A stretch of 64,000 bases of DNA from Absidia repens (taxonomy: Eukaryota > Mucoromycota > Mucoromycetes > Mucorales > Cunninghamellaceae), in assembly GCA_002105175.1 (NCBI GenBank), contig MCGE01000030.1, positions 248,001-312,000 on the forward strand. Reading direction: 5' to 3'. How positions within the stretch are numbered: the stretch's first letter is position 1; every line of letters starts with the position of its first letter. Positions 51,342 to 63,981 of this stretch are shown piece by piece. A program made the position numbers and the translations under genes. A model generated the notes under the pieces. The model searched no databases, was not told where the DNA came from, and saw only the letters and a program-made list of their open reading frames with translations.

Positions 51342-54300
51342 TCGTTCTCCAATCCTTTACCTTGGGTAGTTTCATCTGCCAATTTGATAAAGAGTTTTTC
51401 ACAAGTACCAGCCACCACCTGGAATCGACCGCCTACCATTTCCATAATCAGGACATCTTGATGATTTTCAGAAAGATGTAAAACACTGCCTTCGCTTGAA
51501 TTGCAAATTGTGTTTTCGGCAAAAGGGCCATATCTAGTGTAATGCTATCATGACGGAGAGGCAGAAAGATTGAGTAAAGATAAACAAGATGGATAGTTTT
51601 GAAGTTTTATATAATTGCTTACTTCATTGTCTTGAATAGAAGCTGATTTTTTCAAAGATGTCGCCGAGCTATTTTTCCTAATTTGTCGCAATAAATTCCA
51701 GGGACTAACAATATATGAGCAAAATGCCAATTTTTCGTATTCTGAATCAGTCTTCTAATTTACCTTGAATTGAATTTGTTGTTACTAGTTGTTGAATAAG
51801 CCGGATGATTTGTATCTTGTGCTTCCCGAAGATTGGTGTATGATGATTTGTGATTCATTCTTGTGCTTGATGTACGTTGTGGCACCAGGGGACGTAAAAC
51901 TGAAGAGAGTGAATGAAGACTGTTGCTGTTCTGAAGAGAGGAAGGCGATGTTGCTGATGATATTTTAGTAGGAGCGATTCTAGTTGAATCCACTAATCGA
52001 CTTTCATTGTTGTTCCCGATAGAGTGAGTTGAAGTTGATGGTATGAAGAGCGATTTGAACCGACCTAAATCACCGTCTGATCGATATGATTTCAATCCCT
52101 GCCTACTCTTTACTTTCAGTAAGTGTTCACGCGTCACACCAGTTGTTGTTGTTCTTGTTGTTGTGGATGATGAGGATGAGGAGGATGGGTAATAAGGGTG
52201 CGTATCTTCATGTGTAGAGCGTGAGTCAACCGTTTTGAATGGTGTTGGTATATTGCTGGTCGCTGTGGTCTGAGTAGTGGTGGTACGAATAAAAGTGGGT
52301 TCTGCATGCTCCGTTTGTATCGAGACAACCGTGGGCGATAAGCTGCGTTGATGTGCAAGGTGATGATGGCCATGCCTGCGCTGTGTGCTATGATTGAGGC
52401 ATGTTTGGGTACGCCCTCTGTTTCGTTCAGTATCAACATGTAAAGTGAAGTCTTTTGCTGTGCTGTTTTCGTTTTTGCGACGGCCGAAGCTATTGAATGG
52501 TGGAACTGTCTTGGAAAGGGTCGCAGAAGGTGGTGGAGAAGGAAGATCGTTTTGCTGCTGCTGTTGGTCAGCTGGCATGATTGACAGTGAGAGAGGTCGG
52601 TCATGAAACATTCGAATATCTGTATTATTTGAGGTAGGAGATCGCAGAAGTTGCACTGATGAGCGGTTTTGTTGTTTCTGGGTTGTTGGGGTTGCTTTTT
52701 TGTTGATGGAACTGTTTGTAGCGGTATCTTGCGCTTGTTGACTCAAAGTAGTTGAGTTTGACGTGCAATCTATTGGTGTGACCCGCTGGCCATTAGAGGT
52801 ATCCTTTTCAGGTGAAGGAAGTAGTGGAAATAATTGAGAGTCATGAGAAGAGACAGAGCTGGATAATTGTTGTTTGGTGGATAAATGCTTGACAATAAAA
52901 GGAAACAACGATTTTTTTGTCAAAAATAAGCGGGTTTTGAATTTGATGTTTGATTCTTTAGGGGAAAATTACCTGTTCCTGCGTCGAGCTGATAATGCTG
53001 CTATTATTTGTGCTGACGCTTGTAATGCTACTACGTCTAGAATGAGGTTCTTTTTTTGGAGTGGAGAAATGGAAAAAGTCTTTTAACCCTCCACGAGTTT
53101 TTGTGGTAGAAGACGTAGACGATTTGGATAAGGAACGTCGACCTGCATTTAAAAAGACTTTAATATTTTTTCCGTTTTTGGTACTACCGGACAGATTTCT
53201 CTGATATTGATGATCATTTGTTGCTGCGTGATGATGCTCATCCTGGTATAATGATCGTGAAGCGGCAATGCTGGTCATTGATGTTGCTGTTAGTGTCGAC
53301 TTTAATATGCTTTTGGAAGTTTCTTCTGTAGCCAAATCGACTTCAAATGCATCTACAATAAGTTTGAAAGATGAAGAAAAAAAAAACAAAGCCAAAAACA
53401 TTAATAAAGATAATTAAATTCAATAATGTTGAAATATGGGCGCAAGCATTTCCAGGGGAAGAAAAGAAACAAATAAGGAGAAGGGAAGGCATGGTTTATG
53501 AATTGATCCCTGGGCTTCTTTTTTTTTTTTTTTTTTTTTATTGTTTGATGAATAGCTCACCTTTGCTTTGATCCAACATGGAATCACTATATATATATAT
53601 ATATATATATTTAATTTAGGGGAAAGGAAGAGTTTTTTTTTTTTTTCCTTTTTTTTTTTTTTTTTTTTTTTGTGGTTTGTTTGTTTTATGATTAAAAATA
53701 TGTACCTGGCCTCCAGCAAATGATGATTGTAAGAAATTGGCGGTGTTTCTAAAATAAGCATAGAAATGTAAATATTTCTTTTATAGTGAGATCACCAATT
53801 ATATGAAAAAGTATATGCGTAACAGTCAATGCTGTCGATATACTGTACTATACTAACCTATTTTGCTTCTATTTGAAAACAATTGAGTGGGTACATTTTT
53901 TTGATGGCTGTTGCAGGATGAAAAATATAATAAAAGTGCATTCAGTAGCCTATGGGAATGGATAACCAGACACTAAACCGAAAAAAACGGAGATTGAAAT
54001 TTATGCCAACTAAAACCTTCCAATACTGGATTTAATACCTGCTGATGGTCTTCCACTGAACAAGTCTTGATATTGGTTAGCATTATGCATTCTTTTATAT
54101 GTTGAATTGATTGTGATATTATGTTAGTGTCAAGTTCAATTAATACAGTCAGTGAGACTCCAGCTTTCGTTTCCATTATCGGCAAAATGTGAGAACCATC
54201 ACCCCTGAGAAACGGTCGGTTTGACCAATAAGGGCCGTTCCACGCCGAATTGCCATATGTTTCGTGATTTATAGGCGTAACAGAACCCATCATTATGCGA

Positions 54301-54618
54301 ATGACAGAAGACAAGATGGTGGCAGTACTCATCATCCTGATTGTTAGACTTGTCAGGGTTGGAGAATAATGGTAATAATTAGGACGTGATAGCGCCATCA
54401 TTTCCAAAGTTCCACTCAGTATCGATGTCATTGTCACAGAAAATGTTTTCCAAAGACTTTTCTGTATCTATAACATAAAAAAAAAAGAATCACGTTTTTT
54501 ACAGTCATCCATTTTTTTTTTTTTCGCTACATACCCTGTTACTGCCATTCCAAATTACATGCCGGTTCAGTGAATCAATTTTCTGTAAGATGTAATGCAC
54601 TTCTTCTTTGCTATTCAT
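49352..54618 (-). CDS. Ras guanine nucleotide exchange factor (RasGEF-N plus CDC25-type RasGEF)
   Basis: Activates Ras-family GTPases by GDP release. Exons: 54618..54535, 54467..54039, 53972..53858, 53748..53706, 53586..53561 (26 bases), 53352..52973, 52887..51764, 51704..51623, 51544..51361, 51237..51087, 51022..50863, 50789..50442, 50253..50164 and 50071..49352; 1311 residues with every phase consistent. The first 760 residues are mostly Ser/Thr-rich, with a hydrophobic helical segment (residues 30-170) that I do not recognise. RasGEF-N: VVAGTCEKLFIKLADE, YVDAYILNHTDFTTSEEFLE, DYFRKWQRC (about 800-925). RasGEF: LNVKDMAQYLTLADFYLL (about 974), EWNNFHTSMIIVASLL, NMGRYRQAL, PTVPFFPLLLKDMTFFMDGN and LINFAKYRSLTRC (to about 1225). 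A Ser-rich insertion of about 40 residues sits inside the catalytic domain after DGNQTYL. Which Ras it serves is unknown; no SH3 domain is seen. Confidence 0.92.
51284..51340 (+). repeat. 57-base T homopolymer in a RasGEF intron
   Basis: An uninterrupted T-run (A-run on the transcribed strand) fills half of the intron between the exons starting at 51544 and 51237. It is the longest homopolymer in the window. Confidence 0.9.
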
Positions 54619-57136
54619 AATAAAGGGCTATATTTGTCAATGAAAATTTGAGAAAAAGAAAAGGAAAAGAAAACCAGGGCTGTTTGTTGTTCCTTTTACT
54701 TTTACCCCTTTTTTAGAACAATTGTACATGCGTACTCATTGATTGTCAATGGAGTGCTAAATGGAGAAAACAAAACAAAACAAAAGAGTCATGAAAATTT
54801 GGCAACCCTTAAAATTTATAGGTACAATACTTTTACAATCCTATTTATAAGCATGCAACATTATATAATTCATATTCGATTTACTTTTTCTCGTCAGTTA
54901 CTATATTATAGACGGATGGACAAGAAGACCAGCGTGGTTGTGTAACCAGCTACAATAGTGTACACATATATCTACTTCATTAATTAAACAGTAATATACA
55001 GACAGGATCTTGTATTAAAATCCAGAATCATTAATTAGTAATAATTTGACCGATAGTACGGTCTTACCTACTACCAATGGTCAAATATAACCTTCTAATG
55101 ATACGGGAGAGCCTCACACCCAGTAAAAAATAAAAACACATGATTTTTCATTCGTGTAGCACGGCAATTTTTCAAACCCATTCAAAAAGTCTTCCTCGTT
55201 TTGATTTTCTGAAACTAATAGACTGAGCGCAGAGCACAATGGTTGCTCGACGTCACCTCGTATCTAGCACTTTGGGGGAAGGACGCACCATGGGGGATGG
55301 GTTACACTCATATGTACTGTACTATACGGCACAGTACGCATGGGCATACACGCTCGACAACCAAACTAAAAGTATGAGACGCAATGCAAAATATATAGGT
55401 AGGGCATTTTTTTTTCGTAAGTATAGTCTACGACAATTGAATTAAACAAGGTCAAACTGCTCCATGTTGAGACAAAGACATCAAGAGAAGAGGGCCATAG
55501 TGCCTCTAATTTGAATGATATATTTTGAAATTACAAGATGAGAAATACCATGATGATGTCGTATTATGTTGATTGTTGTACAAAAAAAGGAGAGCCCTTT
55601 TGTATGGTAGATAAAAAAATCTTACGACAGACCTTCAGAGGCACCGAAGAATATTTCAAAACCCGCCCACATGATATTTATTTACTCGCTCTCTTTTTCT
55701 TTTTCTTTTTTTCTCCTTCATTTTTTTCTCCACCATTCAACTTCTATGGGGTTCTTTTGGACTTAGAATAGTACCAGGACTAGTTAAGAAGCGTTTTCAG
55801 CTCAGGGATTACAAGATGCATGGGGAAACTCTTTCATTTTGGATTCAGGATTTAGGAACACCATTAGTTAGCTTTTTGGAGCCTTCATTAGCTTGGTTTA
55901 GTATTAGTTTGCCCATAGTTTGTATCGCTATCTGAAAAAAAAATGTTTTTTTTACATACTTCAATAAAAAATGTCCCGTTAGTCTTTTTCATGTCTTGTA
56001 CAATAGTTTTCTTTATACCATCATCCCAATAGATCAATGTTTCCAAATTTATTCTTCAATATAAAACGCTCCCTTCCGTGTTTCTCATGACTTGTGCAGT
56101 ATATTGTATTACTTTTTACAACTGTACTTTAAGATGAACGTTGACCATTCTTCAAATCTCACATTAGTCTTCCATCATGCTTCCACCGGTAGAATCTACT
56201 CCCAGTTGCAATGAGCCCCTCTTCTTTAGTTTTAGTATCCACCAATATCCTTCAATAAAATATGTCTTTTTATTAAATTAACTATCCTTCGCCCCATATA
56301 TGTTAAACAATGTTGCTATTGTATCTGTTTTGTGAGTGTCCTATCAAACATTCGTTCTCTAAATTACCCACTATGATGAATTTCCCCCCTGAAGAATGAG
56401 AAAAGCTATTTGGTACCCTTAAAGCACTTACTATCAAAAACAGTCCGTTAATCATATAAATAAATCTAGGTCGTGCTGTTTTCATATCCGTCACTATGGA
56501 ATATTTTGCATTGATTTCTAGCATATCTTTGACTATTTGTTCCACCTTCTGCGCTTTAGCGACTGGTTGACAGTTCTACATCATTTTATATGAACCATGA
56601 CCCCATTCCCGACTTTATGAAATCATTCATATTAATCAACCTAGACAATGTCTGCCAATGTAAATTCCACTATACTGATCACACTCTATCCATCCATTTC
56701 TTTTTATCTTGAATGAGGTACAATAAAAGCAAACAAACACAAGCTGAATTCCTTCAAGTCCAAAGGGACCATCCATCAAAGTGAAGAATTGATATGGACG
56801 TCCAATTCCCTCCCATTCAAAACTCACTTCAATAAATTCCCCCTGCCACCCAGTATGATAGATCATCTTTGCAAGTGAAAAGTTCAACTCCCCCGTTTAT
56901 GAAGCAAGAATGCAAAGAAGGAGAATGCTTTTATCATTGACTTGCACACATTCATATCCTCAAAGTGTCATTCAATATCATGCATAATGTAATAATTTTT
57001 TAATTTTATTTCAACGGCATTGGGCTAACTAATTGTATGAGATTAATAATTAGTCAAATTCACCACTATACTACTACTAAATATTTGCACTAATGCTAAT
57101 GCTAAAAATAAATAAATAAAGCAAGGCCATGGTGGA
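54619..57136. other. 2.5 kb region without genes, containing repeat R1-7
   Basis: RasGEF promoter on the left, ERG4 3' region on the right, repeat R1-7 in the middle. CTGTACTATAC-type palindromic words lie near 55315, similar to ones near 29590. A short open frame at 55239-55445 has no family support. 56560-57130 shows nothing recognisable. Confidence 0.5.
55655..56470 (+). repeat. Dispersed repeat R1, copy 7
   Basis: Starts near AAACCCGCCCACATGATATT, followed by TTTACTC, a pyrimidine tract, CACCATTCAACTTCTATGGG and the core GCATGGGGAAACTCTTTCAT near 55817. Submodules with TTTAGTTTTAGTATCC (56226) and TTCAATAAAATATGTCTTTT (56250) lead to the distal segment GAGTGTCCTATCAAACATTC. Edges are approximate. 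Confidence 0.75.
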
Positions 57137-58335
57137 TCAGTAGATATATGGAATAAAGATATAAGGTACGCGTTCACAATATATTTCCCAGTCCTTTCCA
57201 TATTTCTTGGCGCATCTCTGCATATCACGGGACACCCGGTGAGTCAAGACACAAACGAAGAAGCAGAAGTAAAAGTAAGGTAGGAAGGAGCCACAGCCAG
57301 TAATTAAACCCCAAGACAAAGCCATGACTAAATCAGCGGTATAATGCGGCTTGCGAGCAACACCCCACCAACCTGAAGTCAACAAAAGGTTTCCATGTTC
57401 CGTTTTTATAAAAGTAGGATTCTTGATATGTCCCCAGGGCAATTGCGGGAAGGCGTTGCGTACCATGTAAGATCCATTTTGCTCCATTCGAAATCTGTTC
57501 TTTTGCGAGTTCCCCGTATCAAACACATAGTAGGCACCCAAAAGGAGTGTAAAAAGGAAAATGTTGTAAAAAACTGAATGTGTAATTGGCGTTCCTGTCG
57601 TCATTTCAGTCTTCAGGAGGTAGACAGATGCATAACAATAAGTGAAAGGGACACCAGCCATGTTCCAGAAGATCAGCATGAATCCTATTTTTTTTTTTTT
57701 AATAAACAAAACATCAAAAGTGAAGTTCATGAAAAAAAGTCTGTAAGACCTATTTACTTACCATCTTTTTCATAAAAAATATCCCAAGAGGTTGGAATAC
57801 ATTCTTCACCTTTCTGACAAGCATTGGCGTAAAGGAAATGGGCCAACAACATGAAGCAGATAGGAGCAGTGACGGTTCCAGTAGCTTCGTATTGTTTGAC
57901 AAGGCATGATAAAGAGATGAAAAAGAGAATTGGCCAAGGAACCCTAATTTCAGCCCACCTACATGGGTTATAAATAAAAAAGAAAAGAAAAGAGGAAGGT
58001 CAGCTAATCCACTTGCTAATAATTTGTCCACTTTTTATTATGGACCGAAAAAACTTACATTTTAAGATCGACATGGCCAATGCGAGGATTGAGACAAGCG
58101 CCCATAAAGTAATCATAAAACACATTTCCAGACATTCGATGGGTCGTTTTCTTGGCAATACTGATCACATAGACCAAGGTAGACATGATGAATCCCCATA
58201 AGATGGCCATGGTCATGATGCCACCAAAATTATCTACCACCAGAGCTAAGTCAAACAAGTTTGTATAATAAAGCACCCCTGAGAGTCCCAAGATCACATA
58301 CCAAGAAGATAATCCGTTACACAAATAACGCAACT

Positions 58336-58404
<69 letters not shown>

Positions 58405-58986
58405 AGAAGCGGGGGTATGAGTCAGTGAAGCAAGCCATCTGGCATCTGTATGTCGATCATGCGATTTTTCTTTGGATGGTAATTTAGTTTGCATAAAACG
58501 GATACTTACACGTTCGCCTTTCAACGATGGAATAGGTAAACCCTCAACAACAGGACCTGGCATGACATAAGCAAGAATAAAAGAAAAGAGAGTATAACCA
58601 CCATATATAAAAAAAGCTGTCCAAGTCGGTGCGGCGCCTAATTTGATCTTCGCCCAAAGATCTTCCACTAAAAAGGTCTGCCAAGCGCCCAAAGAAAGAA
58701 GACTGGAAGGATAAATCAATTTGCCTTGATGATATTCCAAGCATACCCAAAAGTAATACATGAGACAAGGAAACCCAATCATCATGGCACTGACACCCAA
58801 CGGACCACCAAATTCATATACAATTTCCTTATCTATTTTTTCGTCCAAAGGAGTCAGTCTTGCGCGTGTTGGTGTCGAAGAAGTACTAATGGAAGAGTAG
58901 TTGCCCACACCAGAGGCATGGCCGCCAGTAGCAACAACAGTATCAATTTTGTCAATATTGATCTTGGTCGTCGTCGGATCAGACAT
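57137..58986 (-). CDS. ERG4: Delta(24(28))-sterol reductase (Erg4-type), ergosterol biosynthesis
   Basis: Endoplasmic-reticulum membrane enzyme of the ERG4/ERG24 family; Erg4 performs the last step to ergosterol with NADPH. Exons 58986..58510, 58333..58059, 57958..57762 and 57684..57137; 498 residues. After a Ser/Thr-rich N-terminus of about 55 residues come [20 protein letters not shown], multiple membrane spans, [51 protein letters not shown], and the family C-terminus with [40 protein letters not shown] and [14 protein letters not shown]. The EFGG(P)..GV..MMIGFP start favours Erg4 over the C14 reductase Erg24, though the two are close relatives. An AT microsatellite followed by a 32-base A-run (about 58345-58402) lies in the first intron. 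Confidence 0.88.
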
Positions 58987-60200
58987 ATTGCAAAAGGGAG
59001 GAAGAAGTATAGCAAGAAATAATGAACAAGTTTATCTGCCTGAATTTACCAGGTGATAATGGGAATGGAGGAAAAAAAAACAAAATAGGGGAAAGCAAGA
59101 AAAAAAAAAAGAAGAAAAAAGGAACGGAGATAAATAATAATAAAGCAAAAGGAGATACGGAGGGGAAGGAGGATGAAGAGGGTGCTGTTTCCATATTAGA
59201 GGCTTTTTTTTCTATAATCAGAAAAAGTATGATCCACTGTGTATAGTAAAATTACAACAAATTTATATTGTCAGGCATTTCGTCGTTTTCACCTAAAGAA
59301 TGCTAAAGTATGTGAGTATTTTTCCCAATTATTTAATGGTGACAATCCACAATCCTGTAGTGTTACAATCGTTAATAAACAAATCGGACGCCAGTAAAAG
59401 CACATGATGCATGCCTTTTTTTTTTCCCTGGTTTCCCATCCCTATTGCTTTTCTTTGGAAGCTACCAAATAGTGACTCCCCCACCGATGCCAAAATGCCA
59501 GTACTTCATATTAATCCGGTGTGGCATCCGTAGTGAGTATAGTTACTTGGAATAAAAAAAAAAGAAAAAAAAAAGATTGAAGGTCATCAATATACTACTG
59601 TTGATCATAAATTAGAAGACATCGCTAGTGAATCCATCATTGATGCCGTCCTTGCGTCACCTGAATATGGCCTATTGCGGCGGTTGAAATATTGATACTA
59701 CAGTAATAATGCAGAATAAGTGGTTTTAGGTGAATTCAAGTGTAGAAGTGACTCCCGTATTACAAGGTGTGATAAAGAGGCTTAAGTTCTAGTTATATAT
59801 ATGTATATATTCTCCACTTACGGTTTTGATAGCGAGACAGCAATACCCCGATTTCGATAATCAGATCGTACAGTGAAGCGGTGGGTTGAGTTTTCTTTGG
59901 TGTAATGTTTGATAATACAGTAGCGTATGTAGAGTATAGAATTGTATATAATACTCTTTCAAATTAATTTAACAAGCTAAAGAATTTGTCTATAACGAGT
60001 GACGAAAGAGGTTTGGGTTTCACAGTAGAAGAAAAGCTGGCTATACATATTTCAATCACCGCAGACGGACTTTTTCATTTTGCTGTTTGTTGCTGCCACT
60101 GGTCTTTATTTTTTTCTTTTCTCTCCTTTAAACTTTCTTTTCCCTTTTTTATCCTTCTATTTTCAAAAAACAACAAACAAATAACAACAAACACTTCATT
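58987..60200. promoter_or_regulatory. Divergent promoter region between ERG4 and the EF-hand gene
   Basis: 1.2 kb between start codons facing away from each other. A/T tracts are present (for example near 59100 and 59550) and a pyrimidine-rich tract runs just before the EF-hand start (60100-60160). No sterol-response element could be identified with confidence. Confidence 0.4.
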
Positions 60201-61907
60201 ATGGGACAAACTAAAAGCAAAGAAAATCGTTTATTATCGCAAAAGACACACTGTAAGTTATATCTTCTATTGTTGTTATTATTTTACAAAGAATCTGTAT
60301 CTCACTGCTTTTATACCCCATTGTTTCCATGCCATTTATTTAGTTTCGAAGAAAGAAATCAACCATCTTCGTCAAAACGTACAAACGTCTTCACCAAATC
60401 ACACGAATCAAAACGGTATCACTGAAGATGTCTTTAAAGAAGTAAGTTGTTGTGACGACCATCAATAGAGGATGGACCATATACAAATAAACCCTTGTTA
60501 CTTAGCTGTATTAACCATACCAACATATCATATTGTAGACAGTCAAAAAGTATGTGCCTAGTGTATCCTCCCACGACGATGTATTTCTGAAACGACTTTA
60601 TGCTGCCTTCGCTGATGACGATACCAAAAGTATTGATTTCGAGTAAGTATCAAATACCAAAATTAATATTAATCATGCTTGGTTGACTACGTATTATAGA
60701 TAGCTCCGTACTAAAATCGTTTTCCTTTTTTTTTTTTTTAGACAATTTGTGGATGGGCTAAGTGTATTCATGAAAGGGACACCCGAAGAGAAGTTGGAAC
60801 GTAAGTAGGGATGATGACAAAAGAAAACGTATTGTAATGCTAACAAGGGTTACCTATGAGGAGATGTACTCAAGGGTCATTAAAAGGAGTTTAAAGGACA
60901 TCGCACTTACTTTTCCCTTTTTATTATAGTATCTTTCAAACTATATGATGTGAAGCATGTTGGCTATCTCACAAGACCTGACTTGGAACGCGTCATGATT
61001 CAATTGGTAAGACTTAATGCAGTTGATATTAGTTGATGATCATTTTGTCAATGATACGTCTATCACTTCTCACCGAAAGCTTCTCCTTTTTTTATTTTTA
61101 TTTTTATGCATTTATTAGTCGCAAGCAGCCTCGGAGGATGATCAAACCAATGAAATCAAGTCTATGGTCGGTCGAATGTTTGATGATTTGGATGTAGATG
61201 GTGATGGAAGACTGGTATGTTGAATTTTTACATTGACAAATCGTTCTGTTGTTGAGTCGGGTAAACTAACTTACCTTTATTTTTATTAGACATTTGAAGA
61301 ATACAAGCTATCAGTAATGAAGGAACCGCTAGTGGTGGATTTCCTGGAACAATTCTTGGCCGAGCACAACATCTCACAACATCCACGCATACCTTCTCGA
61401 CCATCATCCGTCAGCTCTTACCGATCCGGCCGCTCCGTTACTCACCCTCACAGTAAATTATCCTTGTCTGGTCTACCGCCTAGCTCGTCACCTATCCATT
61501 CATCATCTCGTCTGTCAGTTCGGGTGTCACAAGCGGAACTTTTGGATTATGGTCACCACAGTCTCTCCAGCCATAGCCCAACTTCTTTATCTACGCCAGG
61601 CTCACCAACAGCAAGCGTTAACCTCAGAAACAATCATAGTGGGACCTACAGTAATCATAACGCCAGCCCCTCTATCGGACCACGCTCACCACACCACCTT
61701 AGTCGACCTACTAGTATGACTAGTTTGGATGCTGCAGTATCGAATATGGAACTGAATAATACCGATGAATCAAATCACAGCACCGCTATCAAATCTGCTC
61801 CAACTAACAAAGGCATTATATCATCAGCAACAACAGCGAAATCAACCAAAAACAATGGTGAACCAAATGCTCCTTCTACTGTCGCTGCCGAAAACACCCC
61901 CTCTTGA
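60201..61907 (+). CDS. Probably myristoylated EF-hand calcium-binding protein (calcineurin B/CIB-like)
   Basis: Exons 60201..60252, 60344..60441, 60539..60642, 60742..60800, 60930..61006, 61119..61214 and 61290..61907; 367 residues. The start MGQTKSKE has Gly2 and Ser6, a good N-myristoylation context. The EF-hand region spans about residues 20-175. The last hand is canonical (DVDGDGRLTFEE, residues 155-166), while those at IDFEQFVDGLSVF and LYDVKHVGYLTRPDLE look degenerate. Length and spacing of this half resemble calcineurin B, CIB and CHP proteins; calcineurin B itself usually has four good hands and no tail, so this is probably a relative. A Ser/Thr/His-rich tail of about 190 residues follows. 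Partner unknown. AATAAA at 62201-62206 and repeated downstream. Confidence 0.8.
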
Positions 61908-62600
61908 ACGCTATCACTTTATGCTTCTTTGATTCTTTTCCCCCTCCCTTATTCTTTACTAGTTACTTCTTCGCCTTCACTTAGTCTTTATACTTAGTCC
62001 CCTCCCCCATTCTTTAATATAAATCTATTCCCCTCTTTCCCTTTGCCAAACCTTTTTTTTTTTATTTGTCTATTGGTCAACGGCTCCATCCCCAGTTTTT
62101 TTATGTAGTTTCCATCATTCTTTCCCTGTATTTTTTTTATCCGCAATCTTTTATCTAGTTTACAATTTTACCCCATACTTTTATATATCGTCTATCAATC
62201 AATAAAAATGAATTTCAAACCATCCACCTGATTGTATGACATACTGTTTTTTTTTTAATATATACCGATGCATGCTATCTTCTATCCAACAATATAAAAT
62301 GAATTTCAGCCCATCCACTTAATTATATACGTATATATACTTTTTCATGTCAAACAATAAAATACGTCAATCAAACAATCATTCCCACTTGATTGTAAGT
62401 TTCATTTTCTGTACATAGAGAATGTGATAAAAAAAAGCTGATTTTATTTAAGATGCACTACTTTTCGATGACTACGATAAAGATATATATATATATACAG
62501 AATAATATAAAAAATAATGATAAATAAATATGATAAATATAACAATAATAAACTAGAGTAAAAACTATAAGTTAAAAGTAGAAGTGTTGGTGAGATCAAA
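61908..62600. other. Intergenic between convergent genes, with a triplicated 3'-end sequence
   Basis: C/T-rich 3' UTR of the EF-hand gene, then three related blocks of about 55 bp carrying AATAAA-like signals (listed separately), then the 3' region of the hydrolase gene, with an AT repeat near 62480. Confidence 0.55.
62191..62402 (+). repeat. Three imperfect direct repeats carrying polyadenylation-like signals
   Basis: Blocks at 62191-62244, 62281-62334 and 62346-62402 share the order TCTATCAATCAATAAAAATG, AATTTCA, CCATCCAC, CTGATTGTA with substitutions. The AATAAA is intact in the first and third blocks and altered (AATATAAA) in the second. Confidence 0.7.
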
Positions 62601-63981
62601 TCACGGTTGCAAATCAATCCCTTCATCGTCGACATTGCGAGCAATCCATTCGATTTGATCCAAGATTTGTTTTCTCCATGTCCAATTCATTAAAAATTCA
62701 CCATGTTCCAAACTTTGCATGACTCGATGGTTCACTCCATGTTTGACAAAATTTTTGGCTACCAATGGACTATCAGTCACACCATCTTTTTCCGAAAGAA
62801 ACACAACCGTATTGTTGAATAAAGGGTGCTGTTTGTTGTACATCTTGTCCACAAAGCAGATATTTTCATACCATTGGAAGTGACGAGCTACATAGTTGCT
62901 GATATAGAGTTCCCTGGAGGCACCATACCGCATCAAGTACTACGACCCACCCACCCAGCCACCCAGCACCCAAAAGAAATAAAAATAAAAAAATACATCT
63001 AAGATATATTGATAAAGCATTCCACGCCTCTCGTCCATACTTACCTCAAATAGTCGTTTTGGAGTTCGGTGAATAAAATTGAAAGCAACATGCGCATGCT
63101 GAAGTAAAAAGCAGACAGGATCAATCATGACGGCGCCCGCCACCATCGACGGAGAGTTGTTCATGATCCAGTTCGTGACGTCAGTACCAAACGAATGACC
63201 AACAAATACCGCGTGCTTATAACCATGTGAGTGTAGCATGTTCTTGATCCCATTGACGACGACGTGGACTTCAGGCACCGTTTCCACCATGCGCATAGCC
63301 ACGGCAGGAATTTCAACGACATATAGCGGGCGATTCATCTTGATCAAACGATAGATAAACTCCATATAAAGCCCAGGTCCAATCCCAAATCCATGTAGAA
63401 ATACCAATGGTGTCTTTAAATTGTTGTCGTTTTGGCGAGGTATACTAGGGTCGTTTGTATGTTGATAGGTATCTGACGCTGGACGATACCAATACACTAG
63501 TTGATCATCGGCACTTTTCGTGTTGTTGCAAAACGGTGCGAAGGTTGGTATTCGTTGTGTTGAAGTTACAGATGTTGAAGATGCTGTTGTCATATTTGTC
63601 GATCGTTGTTGATGTTGAGGCTGATGTGGACCTGGTATACATGTCTTGAGCCACTTGACACAGTGATGTATTCTGAGAATAGGGCCACCCCAAAGAGTAT
63701 TGTGATCACCATGAGGCTGAAACTTCCACCATCTTGTTAGCACCAAAGTGTTCAATAGTGAAACAGAAAGATAGACGGTGAGATAGAACAAGAGAGGTCG
63801 ATGGATTGCTTGTACCGGATCTAGAGTCAGTCGTATGCATCGAATGTCTTCATTATGTCCAACTGGAAAAGTGATGTTGTATTTGTCTTCCAAGGTATTT
63901 ATCATCCATTCTAACTGCTTTGCGCCTTCTTCGGTAGCAACAACCTGATCCACATCTTCATCCCAATAAGCCCAGCACAGC
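62601..63981 (-). CDS. Alpha/beta-hydrolase fold protein (partial, N-terminus outside window)
   Basis: Exons 63981..63045 and 62939..62601 are visible, and an acceptor (TTTCTAG) at 63982-63988 shows that an earlier exon lies beyond the window end. About 425 residues can be read. A hydrophobic segment (PLLFYLTVYLSVSLLNTLVL) suggests a membrane anchor in the N-terminal part. The hydrolase core has LVFLHGFGIGPGLYMEFI (oxyanion region), the nucleophile elbow VFVGHSFGTDVTNW (Ser in GHSFG), MIDPVCFLL, and near the end FLSEKDGVTDSP (candidate acidic residue) and LEHGEFLMN (candidate catalytic His). Substrate is unknown; the membrane segment hints at a lipid-related role, which is inference only. Confidence 0.85.

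Noticed and set aside
54000..54040. Continuation of RasGEF exon 2 to the stop codon after 54039
   Set aside because: Splicing at CAG|GTATTA (54039) to the acceptor at 53973 restores a long coherent frame through the next exons, whereas reading on gives an early stop.
55239..55445. Small rightward open frame before R1-7
   Set aside because: No recognisable domain and no support beyond the lack of stops; it overlaps palindromic transposon-like words.
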